Below, in pieces: positions 1 to 9,700 of a stretch of 64,000 nucleotides of DNA. Origin of the DNA: Salvia splendens (Eukaryota; Streptophyta; Magnoliopsida; Lamiales; Lamiaceae); contig NC_056049.1 of NCBI RefSeq assembly GCF_004379255.2, forward strand, positions 12,136,063-12,200,062, read 5' to 3'. Below the pieces are notes generated by a model. It was not told where the DNA came from and did not search any database. It saw nothing but the letters and a program-made list of their open reading frames with translations. Position 1 is the stretch's first letter, and each line of letters starts with the position of its first letter. The translations under genes were made by a program, and so were the position numbers.

Positions 1-440
1 CAGATCGTAGGCATTTGATATTGTTTCCATGATACTTCTCCACAAGAGTCTTAAAGTCTTTAAACTTGTCAAAAGACTCTGACTTGTGACGCATCAAATA
101 GACATATCCAATTTTTGAGAAGTCATCAATAAAAGTGATGAAGTATCGAAAACCACCCCTTGCCTCTGTAGACATTGGTCCACATACATCGGAATGAACG
201 AGCTCAAGTACTTCCTTGGCCCTATTGCCCTTAGCCTTAAAAGGCCTCTTGGTCATCTTGTCTTCTAAGCATGACTCACACTTATGAAAAGTTTCCTCCT
301 GTAGACCTTTAATAAGATCTTGTTGAATAAGAGAATGAATCCTCCTTTCATTGGCATGACCAAGTCTAAGGTGCCATAAGTACGTTTCGTTCATTGAACT
401 TGAAGGTTCCTTTCGTTTCTTTGAAATTTTCGATGTTGTA
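1..440 (-). pseudogene. Copia GAG-pre-integrase and integrase N-terminal fragment
   Basis: In translation of the minus strand from about 390 downwards I read a GAG pre-integrase motif, LWHLRLGHANERRIH, followed about 30 residues later by CESC. Together they form the HHCC zinc finger of Copia integrases. The core domain then starts with HSDVCGPM, which holds the first catalytic aspartate. The sequence runs off the window in the core before the second aspartate. It is separated from the protease frame by a stop near 467, so the polyprotein is interrupted. Integrase would insert the element's cDNA into chromosomes. Confidence 0.85.
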
Positions 441-466
441 TTGAGTTCTGATTTGCGATTATTAAA

Positions 467-1000
467 CTATGTAGAAGTGATTGTGTACAGATTGTTTTCC
501 ATGATACCACGACAAATATAAGAACCATCTTTCTTAATAACACAATTGTCATTAAAAGAAATCGAATATCCATCAAAAACTAATTTAGAAACTGAAATTA
601 AATTTCTTCTAAAAGAAGGTATCAACAAAACATTCTTCAAAATCAAAAATCTATCACTACTAAAACGCAAATAAATGTCTCTCACTGCAACGACCGCCAC
701 TTTGGTAGCGTCGCCCAGCTGGACTTCGATCTCACTATCATGTAACCATCTTGTCACCTGCATTAAGTCAGGATCAAAACAAATATGATCAGTGGCTCCT
801 GTGTCAATAACCCAAGTGCAAGTAGATGTCAAAGTCAAACATGACTCAACTACTAAAGCTTGGTGCATACCTGTAGCCTTGCCCCTTTTAGGACAGTCTG
901 GCTTCCAATGCCCCTTTTCTTCGCACTTGAAACACTTCCCCGTGGGCTTCTTGTTTGCCCTCTTCTTCTTCTTCTTTCCCTTAGCTACTTTGCCCGATTC
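467..1000 (-). pseudogene. Copia zinc knuckle and aspartic protease
   Basis: The minus-strand frame opens with a lysine-rich stretch, then a CCHC knuckle (CFKCEEKGHWKPDC, spacing CX2CX4HX4C) around 955-900, and then the protease active site in WVIDTGATDHICFD near 800. LRFSSDRFLILKNVLLIPSF-like sequence follows, typical of Copia protease just before the GAG pre-integrase. The knuckle binds element RNA and the protease matures the polyprotein. The frame differs by one base from the gag frame upstream; the likely indel is in a run of six A residues near 1015-1020. It ends at a stop near 467. Confidence 0.85.
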
Positions 1001-1677
1001 TGAGTTCGGTTCCTGTTTTTTCCATTGCTAGGCTTGAAGCCAGAGGAACGAGGTGCAGAAGTCATCATGGCAGCCTTAGCCTGAACCATAAGGTCCTCTG
1101 CTGACTGAAGTTCAGTCAACAGTTCTGCCAAGTTGTAATTCCTTTTGTTCATCTCGAAGTTGAGCTTGAACTGCTGGAAGCTAGGGGGAAGACTTTGAAG
1201 GATGATTGTTACCTGGGACTCGGGATCGATCGTCCTTCCCAACACCTCAATCTGGTTGAGGTGGCCCATTATCTCGAGGACATGGTCCCTCACAGACGAG
1301 CCTTCCTTCATTGTCTTCGACATGATACTCCGAAAGGCTTGAGACTTAGCCGTTCGATTCTGAGTACCAAAAAGATTCTTGAGATTCTGCATAATCTCGG
1401 TGGCAGTTTCCATAGCAGAATGTTGATGCTTGAGTACTGATGACATAGATGCCAACATGTAGCACTTAGCCATCTCATTCACCTTATGCCACCGTCTGTG
1501 TGCATCTCTGACTCCTGCCGCTGCGGTAGCCGCTGGCACTGGAGGTCGCGGGGTTGTGAGTACAAAGTTGTACTCTTCAGCCATAAGAACGATGTCCATA
1601 TTTTGTTTCCATTCTATATAATTTTGGCCCTCGAGTTTGTTTTCTTTGAGTATTGCAGAAAGAGGATTGAACGACAT
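985..1677 (-). pseudogene. Copia gag (UBN2-type)
   Basis: Starting at the ATG at 1677-1675, the protein begins MSFNPLSAILKENKLEGQNY, then WKQNMDIVL, the usual start of a Copia gag. An upstream in-frame ATG at 1719 would add 14 residues. The body contains the conserved gag helices (for example KSQAFRSIMSKTMKEGSSV and QSLPPSFQQFKLNFEMN), so it is a capsid-forming UBN2-family protein of about 230 residues. It stops at 985 after a frameshift. In the alternative frame the sequence continues smoothly into the lysine-rich linker and zinc knuckle, so gag and pol were once one reading frame. Confidence 0.85.
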
Positions 1678-2580
1678 ATTGACGATTTGGTTTGCACTGC
1701 AAAACAAAATATTTACCATTTGTCATAAACTTATGTAAGAAGTTTGATTAGATTAACCATAAAACTTTTCAAAATCTTACAACTGTAAAATTAAAATTTT
1801 GTACCCTCCAGAGGAAGTCAATACGCATTAAAATCTTACAATTTTACTGGTCACAACACCGACGAATAGTCCAGAGGCCACAGAGTGGCATGGCCGCCTA
1901 ATGTTGCCTAAGCAAGACCATCTCTTTAGCATTACAGAGTCTCATTTCTACAACACACTCCCATAACAATGTTCATGTGCTGCTAACAAGATCAAGCTAT
2001 CTCATAAATCCTGTGTGAACTTCTGAATCTCGTAGTTTCTTAGGATTATTGTCCCCACAGAGCAGGTGACGATAATATTGGAAAGTACATTCTAGTTCTT
2101 ACTATTTATATTTGAGAAGTCCGCCCTCATGAACTTGCTATTTTCTTAGGATTATTGTCCCCACAGAGCAGGTGACGATAATATTAGAAAAAGGCTTCAT
2201 AAATTGCAGACCAATTGATGGAGACCATATACAAACGTTGAGTTCGTAATTATAGCTTAGATATTTGGGTTATGGTTTTTCTTTAATTATCCTTAGCCTT
2301 AGGGCAGAGAAAGGCTTGATTAAATTCTGTTGGTATTTAATTTGCTGGATAATTAAATCTTTAGATTAATGTTGTTATCTTCCTTTAGGAAATTGTTGTT
2401 CTAAAATTTAATTCTTATTTATGTCTACTATAAGGTATATCTAAAATAAACAAATTATTTAATCCTTAATAAGACATGAAATATAAATTCAAATTATTTC
2501 CTTGTTCAAGATTAGGAAGAGATATTTTATTATTTAATGTATTCATACATATCTATCTTTATTAGGATCTTAGATATATA

Positions 2581-2804
2581 AATATTAGGAAACTATTAAA
2601 TTATTCTTATCCATATCATCTAGGAATCAAAATAATATTATTTATTTCCATAGATATAGAAAATAATAAAAATATTCCTTAAATCTAGATTAATATTAGG
2701 AAACTATTAAATTATTCTCATCCATATCATCTAGGAATCAAAATAATATTATTTATTTCCATAGATATAGATAATAATAAAAATATTCCTAAAATCTAGA
2801 CAAA
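2581..2804. repeat. 111-bp AT-rich tandem duplication
   Basis: Two near-identical copies start at GGAAACTATTAAATTATTC at 2588 and 2699, giving a period of 111 bp. They differ by a few substitutions. They lie inside the Copia leader. Confidence 0.85.
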
Positions 2805-2924
2805 TCTTCCATGAAGATTTTATTTCCATTAAATAATAATATTTTAATGATATCTTTTAATAAAATAATTAAATAATCATTAAAATAATCCTTCATCGTT
2901 ATCTCATCGTACGAGGTTCGCACG

Positions 2925-3500
2925 AACGATGAACGACGAAAATCCGGCGAGTTCTTCGCCGGACCACGATGCATGCAGCGTCTCGGCCACCGGCACGCAG
3001 GTGGCGCGCCAGCATCTCGGCCAGCGGCTCGCTCCGTGTTCCGTCGGGTGGCTCGAGCTCTCAGCCAGCAGTGAGCACGGTGGCGCGGCTGCTCTCGGCC
3101 AGCTCGGACCGCCCATCTCGGTCCATCTCACTCCAGCTCTTCCCACTGCCCCAACCAGCAACACGCCAACAGGCGCGATGCTCTCGGCCAGGTGTTCCGT
3201 TGGGTGGCGCCGGACCTTCCGCCTAGGGTTCGGCCTGGCGTCTCGGCACCTCGGTACGTTCTCGGTCGAACTGCCGTGCCACTCCATCCGCCGTTTCGAT
3301 CTCGACGCGGGTTCCGCCTGGGTTTGCGGTCTCAGCCGGCGATGTGCACGAGCCCACGCTCGTCTGCGCGTCGCCTTATGACCGCGATCCCTCGGCTCCC
3401 ACTCAATCGACAACCCTACCTCGATCGCGCGTGGTGCGATCCGTCTTGGTGCGAGTGCCGACGGATCGCACGTCTCGTACATTCGAGCAATTCAAGTTCA
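2925..3500. other. GC-rich block of unknown origin inside the Copia leader
   Basis: Base composition shifts sharply from AT-rich to GC-rich at about 2925 and back at about 3500. Both strands have open frames (minus 3482-2904, 192 codons; plus 2929-3381, 150 codons), but neither translation is recognisable. Both are dominated by Ala, Arg, Ser and Pro, as expected from GC-rich noncoding DNA. A captured gene fragment is possible; no domain supports it. Confidence 0.4.
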
Positions 3501-3631
3501 TTGATTCGACAGTTCTTGAGTTCAACAAGCATAAAAATTTAAACAAAAACACAAGAACATTCTTCGCAATCAAATTGGACATGCATACATGAATTTAGCG
3601 AAATTTAAATCCAAATAATCAGAGCCAAAGA

Positions 3632-3646
3632 CTGGCTCTGATACCA
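3632..3646 (-). other. Primer binding site, initiator tRNA-Met type
   Basis: On the minus strand the sequence TGGTATCAGAGCCAG starts two bases after the LTR end. It is the standard plant Copia primer site complementary to initiator tRNA-Met, and it fixes the orientation and the 5' LTR boundary. Confidence 0.92.
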
Positions 3647-3648
3647 AT

Positions 3649-5108
3649 TGAAGGGGTTGGCAGCGGAAGCGTGCATAAATATCCGATCACATGAATTTGA
3701 TCTATTTAGCAGATTATTCAGACAAATTCTATTTGCGCAATTATCACATGTATCATGCTCATAACTTGAATTAAAACATGCTTTAGCATATAAAATCCCT
3801 AAAACATGCTTACTACGGAATTAGCCAATTTACCTCGTTGATTCAATCAAGAATCGATGATGGCTTGCTCCGTCTCCACGTGAAGATCTTCAATACAAGA
3901 CCTCGGATCTTCTGACTGGTGTCCCGGACTATACGCTGATATTTGTGTGGGCAAATCTCACCAACGTACTAGGACTCGAATAATGGAAGACAGAAACTGC
4001 TCACCGAGGAGGCACAAATTTCGAACTCTCTTTCTCTAGAGGGGGACGAAATTTTTATGTAGAAAAAAAGTGTTTCCTGTCTCCTTTATTCTCCTATTTA
4101 TATTAAGTCACAAATTGGGTCCAGTAAGAGATCTAAGGAAGATTTGGATCAGGCCTCACCCAATTAGCTTTTTACTAATTAAATTGAACCCACAATTTAA
4201 TATAAGCTTATATTGGAATATTACAAGCAGCCACTACAGAAGTAATATTGCACTGCCTTTCCAAATCCGAAATTAAAAGTATTCCGGGTTTCCTTTATTT
4301 GCGTTCAATTTATTTCCCGCGCTTAAGATAGAAACATCCATTAATTAATTAATGTCTGCTATGGACTTAATTAATCAACATATTTAATCTCCAATAGTGG
4401 ACTTAACAAGAAACTCTTATTTATTATTCATAGAGTAATCAAACTCCAACTAGCTAGGTTCCGAATGATAAAACCTTGTTTCGAGCTCCTCTTGTGGATG
4501 TTATCAAACAAGACTCTCCTCGCGCATGATTCAACGTAATAGCAATCTTAGCACCGCTAGATAATGATCACCACTACCCAATATACCTGGATCGTTGGGT
4601 TACGAAAAACCCGCACCTTTGGTAAGTCAAAGTAGTAGATACTCAATATCGTATCCTCAATGCTAACGTACATTGATTAAGAAATTATTATCAAGATCTC
4701 GTCTTTCAGTAGATAGCATAAAGACTCGTCTTGCTGTTAGATCCATACAGTGCTATACCACACCAACGTCATCTTATTTCAATAAGGCTTAGAAATAATC
4801 GGACTGACATTGCAACCTTTCACGATAGGTAGTCTAGGCCTATCTGGGTTGTGAAATTCTTCTTTTTCTTTGTTCAGAACTGACCGTGTTACCATAAAGT
4901 GGACGATGCCCACAACCGGTCTACTAGAACAAAGACTTAGACTTTGTTACGTTCTTATATATTTAAATATGCAATAAACAATCATTAAATGTAAAACATA
5001 ACAGCATTATGACAAAAATAATCTGTTTTATTCATTGGAAAATAACAAGTAGAGTTTTGCAGTATCCAATCACTCGAAATGTGATTTCTAGTATACAAAA
5101 CCCTAACA
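3649..5108 (-). repeat. Copia 5' LTR (1460 bp)
   Basis: On the minus strand the LTR starts TGTTAGGGTTTTGTATAC at 5108 and ends CTGCCAACCCCTTCA at 3649, next to the primer site. The flank at 5109-5113 (GTTGT) should be one copy of the 5-bp target duplication; its partner is off the window. Similar LTR sequences occur twice at 29860-32628. Confidence 0.88.
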
Positions 5109-5326
5109 GTTGTAACTCCGCTTCCAATTCTAGATGTAAAAAACGAGACGTTAAGTGTATACCACGTTGCTTCGTAGAATTAATTCTGAGCAATTAATGG
5201 ATGAACAGTGCAGACCTCTACCATATCCAGGGCTCGCCATAATATATTTACACTAACCGAACGCATCGAATTGGCCATAAATAGAGCCATTTCTGGCCAA
5301 TTAAAACAGACCGAACACGCCCTTAA

Positions 5327-5480
5327 GAGCATCCACAACGGTGCTCTTAGCTAAGAGCACCCGTCGTGCCGTCGGCGCGGCGAGTACCCCGCTCGCCGCT
5401 GTGCTCTTGCCGACGGCACGACCTTGCTTGATAGCAAGAGCACCGTCGTGCCGAAGAGCACGCCTACGTGGCTCCTCCTG
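5327..5480. repeat. Hairpin-rich repeat starting GAGCATCCACAACGG
   Basis: The block starts GAGCATCCACAACGG and contains the palindrome GCTCTTAGCTAAGAGC and further inverted GTGCTCTTGCCGACGGCACG-like arms, so it can fold extensively. A T-rich tail up to about 5740 follows. The same opening (GAGCATCCACAAT) begins the nested element at 18494, so this is a dispersed repeat, probably a nonautonomous DNA transposon. I cannot find its right end. The remainder of 5109-6143 shows nothing recognisable. Confidence 0.4.
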
Positions 5481-6143
5481 ATTGGGCTCGTTTTTATTCA
5501 ATTAAATTTATTTTTTTAAAAAATTCATAAAAAATTGAAAATTATTCGAAAAAAGAAAAAAAATATTTTCGGATTCCAAAAAATATAGCCATTTTTTCAA
5601 AAATTTTTGATTTTTTTTTAAAATTTTTTTATCCCAAAATCATCTATAAATACTCACATTCATCATCCATTCTTTACATCAAATTATCTCTCATTTATAC
5701 TTCAATTTTTTTTATTATGAATTTTTTTAATCCATTTTAATATTGTTGAAATGTTTTTAGTAATCGATGTATTTAAATTGAATAACAGGATGGTGAGAAT
5801 ACTCTTGAGGAGTAGAGAGTAAAAAAATGAATAAAAGTGGATCCGGGCCCACATCCATACTATTTAGAGCATGGATGGAGATGTTAAGAAATACGAAGAA
5901 ATGTTAGTTAAGAAAAATTAGTGGATTAGCCTCATCGTTCCCCTTTATATCTGTACTCCACTGCAGTCAGCAACAATGATCGTTACAGCTGAATGAATGA
6001 ATGCTATTCGACTCTATAATGTTCGAGCACAAGATTTGTATAGTGGCCCATTCTGTTGTGTGAGTGTGTGAGAGAGACGTGTATCAATCATCTCCCACCA
6101 CAAACCAACCAACCGCTCTCTCTTTCACGTTACTTTTCTCTCT

Positions 6144-6557
6144 TGGTAAAACTATTAAATCTTGTCCCACCTCAACTTGGTGATGATCCTAACTCATCTA
6201 TATAAGCGTGGATAACCCTCCCTTATAAAGGCTTTTAAAGAGTGATTGACCTATTTCTAATATGGTATCAGAGGGGCCCAAGTCGATGATGGATTTTATC
6301 TCTTTATCTCTTCTCTTGCCTACCCACGTGATGGAAGTCCGATGTGTCCGATGTGTCATACCCACGTGATGGAAGTCCGATGTGTAATTATGTTTTATCT
6401 CTTTATCTCTTTTCTTGCCTACCCACGTGATGAAAGTCCGATGTGTCCGATGTGTCATTCCGTCGCCTACCCACGTGATGGAAAGACCCACACGTGAAGG
6501 AACATGTTAAAACTATTAAATCTTATCCCAGATCGGATGAGTGACCCATTTCTAATA
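6144..6557 (+). mobile_element. TRIM-like miniature LTR element in the NAPRT promoter
   Basis: A 119-bp direct repeat (6144-6262, TGGTAAAACTATTAAATC to CATTTCTAATA style end) is followed directly by the primer-site sequence TGGTATCAGAGG (6263-6274). A shortened second copy with TGTTAAAACTATTAAATC lies at 6505-6557. Between them is a 240-bp noncoding centre with imperfect repeats of CCCACGTGATGGAAGTCCG. Short LTRs, primer site and no coding capacity are the TRIM signature. Flanks (TCTCT left; TCTCC possible on the right) are only a partial duplication. The right copy is internally deleted. Confidence 0.65.
6325..6496. promoter_or_regulatory. Cluster of five CACGTG (G-box) motifs upstream of NAPRT
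   Basis: CACGTG occurs at 6325, 6363, 6424, 6472 and 6491. Four are in a repeated CCCACGTGATG(G/A)AA context, so they were multiplied by local duplication. They lie about 225-395 bp before the NAPRT ATG. The G-box is a known site for plant bZIP and bHLH factors; function here is inference. Confidence 0.6.
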
Positions 6558-6719
6558 TATCTCCTCTTATTTTACTCAAAGAGTGTGCTGCTGTGTGCCG
6601 CTCAGCTCATCGTTTGTAACGAGTAGCAGCCGCCTTTTGATGCGCATATACCCGCGCCTCTCTCTACACATATACCTCTACCAATTAACCTTTCTCCAAT
6701 ACAATTTTGCCTCAAATCA

Positions 6720-9700
6720 ATGGCCGCCGCGATTGATGGCCCCACCAATCCCATGGTCACACCTCTCCTCACTGATCTCTACCAGTTCACCATGGCCTAT
6801 GCCTACTGGAAATCCGCCAAACACAACGACCGCGCTGTGTATCTCTTTGCTCCCTTGTTTAATCGCTTCACTCTTTCTTCAATTTTCGATTCTCTCAACT
6901 GCATTTCTGTTGATTCCATGCCTTATTGCTCCTCACACTTTGCTATGAAGATACATTTCGGATTTTCTGATTATTTGTGCTATTTGTAGTCGTTACATTT
7001 TCATTTAGGTTTCCAGGCTTCTTATATAGTTAGAGTTTCTGGTGAATATGCATTTTTTGGATTACAATTCTTATTGAGGTCTTGCACTTGAATAAATAAT
7101 GGATTTATCCATATTTGGTTAGATTTGGAAACAAAAGGATGTACGTCTCAGTAAACAGCAACTAGGATACGCACAAGCTCATGTGTTGGGCTAGATCATG
7201 TTAAATGATCTTTTTTGTGTAAGGTCTATTAATCAATACCACAACTTATCCTGAAAGGTCAGATAGGATTGGTGCTACTAGGTTAGGCATTAAAAGAAAT
7301 GCTGTTTTTCGCCCATGAAGATTATGATATTGATATTATGTTCTTTTTAGGTTTGACTTGTACTTTCGGAAGAACCCCTTTGGTGGGGAATACACAGTTT
7401 TTGCTGGCCTAGAAGAATGTATAAAGTTAATTGCTAACTTTAGATTCACAGAGGATGAGATTTCTTTCATACAGGCCTCTTTACCCTCATCCTGCGAGGT
7501 TCGATCTATTGGCTTACCGCACATGTCAATCTGTATAAAGTTGCATCCTTCTATTCAAATATGTTTAAATGGTCTACTGAATTGTTTTTATATTTGAAGG
7601 TCACATCTTTCTTATGTCAATCCTTGAACTTTTCAATTTTTCCGGAACTCTAAATTTAAATTGTTTTGGTTACAAACCTACAATTATAGCTAGAGAAAGA
7701 TAACAATTATATGACAGATCAGATAGCGGAGCAGCTTTATACACAACAGAGGAACTACATGTACACTTGATTTGAGCATTATTTGCTGCAGCTAGTGTTT
7801 TTTCGCAAATTATTAGTTAACAAAAATGGAATGGAAAGGTAAATTTGATGAGGCTTTTTTATGAAAAACAAAAATTAATGAGCTGAAATTTTGCTCCAAG
7901 AAGATGTCATTCTGTTGTCTACAAAAGTTGGGCTTATTGATGTTTCACTTTAGGTTGGCTTCTATGACTACCTTCGGCAAATTGATTGTTCTGATGTGGA
8001 GATACATGCGATCTCTGAGGGATCTGTTGTGTTTCCAAAGATTCCATTGATGAGGATTGAAGGCCCAGTAGCTGTAAGTACCTACTTAGTGTACTTATAC
8101 AAAGTCATTTATGCTGTGCATTCTTTTAATTAGTTAATGATTCATCACCCTTATTGGATTACTCATTATTTTTGTCATTCTCTTTGAAGGTGGTTCAATT
8201 GCTTGAAACACCACTTGTCAATCTTATTAACTATGCATCATTGGTTGCTACTAATGCGGCAAGGCATCGTTTTGTTGCTGGAAAATCCAAACTTCTTTTA
8301 GAATTTGGGCTGCGGCGGGCCCAGGTTATATAAATTGCTGATCTCGTTCATTTTGAAGTACTGATCTTTGTAGAGAGCATCAATTTGTTGCCTGCCTCTT
8401 ATTTTATGCAGGGACCTGATGGGGGTATTGGGGCATCAAAGTATTGTTACATGGGTGGATTCGATGCTACCAGGTGATTTACGATAAAACAAACTTAAAC
8501 CCTTTAGTTCTTGCCATTGATGGTATATGCAAATATGATGAAACAGTAAGATTTTTAGGTCTTATACTTACGGTGTTCAAATTAATATCTTATATATTCT
8601 TCAAAGCTAAAAATAGTTAACGTACTGTACAAAAAAGACTTGGGTGGGGGTATGCTTTTCTATGGTGGTAAAGGGAACACAGGATGTGAATGGATTAGTT
8701 GAGGAACCATTCTTCAAATGTACTTTTAATTTCGATAAAAATTAATTAATCATACCCTCAGAGAGGAGGAGGGTGGGGGGATATAAATGTTGCATGCTTA
8801 TTCCCCGATACCACCATTCCCATTTCCATTCCCCTTAAGTTACAAAGCACCCGAAATTGTGGTTCAATGTTACAACAGACAATAAAGCATCAATCCCACT
8901 ACTTGGGGTTGACAATATCTCAATTTCCTGTCGTGTTTGGAGGACAATCTATTTTCTCATTTTCATCTGTCTTGTCTATTGGGTGCTGACAGCAATGTTG
9001 CTGCTGGAAAATTATTTGGAATACCACTCCGTGGAACTCATTCCCACGCCTTTGTCAGCTCATTTATGGTAGGTACAAACAATAAGCACCTGTGTATTGT
9101 CCTTATAATTCTTAATATACTTTCTTCTCAAGTCTGGCTTGAATTTACCTGTTACTACTATTTAGTTAATCTTGTTTGCATTTTGAAAACACATTCTTTT
9201 ACAGACACCTCTGAGATTTTTATATGGTTATAAAAAGTTTACATGATATGCATCTTCCTTTCATGCCTTCTGGATTTCCTTTTTCGCTGGGAACTAATAC
9301 TTTTGATGGAACCTTTCTATGTACGTTAGGTGTTTTTGCTTTTCCCAGTGGGATATTACAATGATTATAAATGAAAGAACCTTTCAATCCATGTTTACAC
9401 ACAAGTTTTAAGAAAGTAAAGACACCCCAACTCAGAAAAACTTATGAAATAGAGACTATGTGAGAAAAGTGAGAGAGAAGTAATGAAGAAAATAAGTTTA
9501 TCACCTGCTAGCCGTATTTGCATTAAAATCTCTGCATCACAAAATTATTTCTTCTTGAAACTGCAGCATCATTTACCTTTAGATTTTTAAATTGTTTAGA
9601 AATATACTCCCAAATTCTTTAGGTTGTCTAATTGTCAGGTGATGCGTGCAGAGTTCTGATGAGATCACTGAGAAGTCACTCAAGAATTCTGATGGTTCAA

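Larger units (their letters stand above)
1720..3631 (-). other. Copia 5' leader, mostly noncoding
   Basis: About 1.9 kb lies between the primer binding site and gag and shows no convincing retroelement coding. It holds a duplicated 40-bp block with TTATTGTCCCCACAGAGCAG near 2050 and 2157, two 111-bp AT-rich tandem copies (2588 onwards), and an abrupt GC-rich block at about 2925-3500. The leader is unusually long for Copia, so part of it may be a later insertion or captured sequence. Confidence 0.6.
1..5108 (-). mobile_element. Ty1/Copia LTR retrotransposon, 5' part (3' part off the left edge)
   Basis: Reading on the minus strand the order is 5' LTR (5108-3649), tRNA-Met type primer binding site (3646-3632), a 1.9-kb leader, gag (1677-about 985), zinc knuckle and aspartic protease (about 985-467), then the GAG pre-integrase and integrase start (about 440-1). 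The integrase active-site region, reverse transcriptase, RNase H and 3' LTR lie beyond base 1. Protease before integrase, with no RT between them, is the Copia order. The coding part has at least one frameshift (near 1010) and a break near 467, so this copy is probably not autonomous. Related LTRs occur at 29860-32628. Confidence 0.9.

Noticed and set aside
2929..3381. 150-codon open frame on the plus strand
   Set aside because: GC-rich composition gives open frames on both strands; no recognisable domain, and it is antisense to the Copia leader.
5327..5890. A full transposon from GAGCATCCACAACGG to GAGCATGGATGGAGATG
   Set aside because: The right sequence is not the inverse of the left end and no duplication is seen, so only the hairpin-rich left part is reported.
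6263..6274. TGGTATCAGAG and similar motifs as possible tRNA genes
   Set aside because: These are primer binding sites next to LTR ends; no cloverleaf sequence surrounds them.
6325..6480. Repeated CCCACGTGATGG units considered as a CRISPR-like array
   Set aside because: Irregular spacing and similar sequence between copies; it is a local duplication in a TRIM-like element.
6583..6948. Open frame overlapping the NAPRT start
   Set aside because: It is an alternative frame of the NAPRT 5' region and exon 1. The 6720 frame carries the conserved N-terminus and splices in phase.
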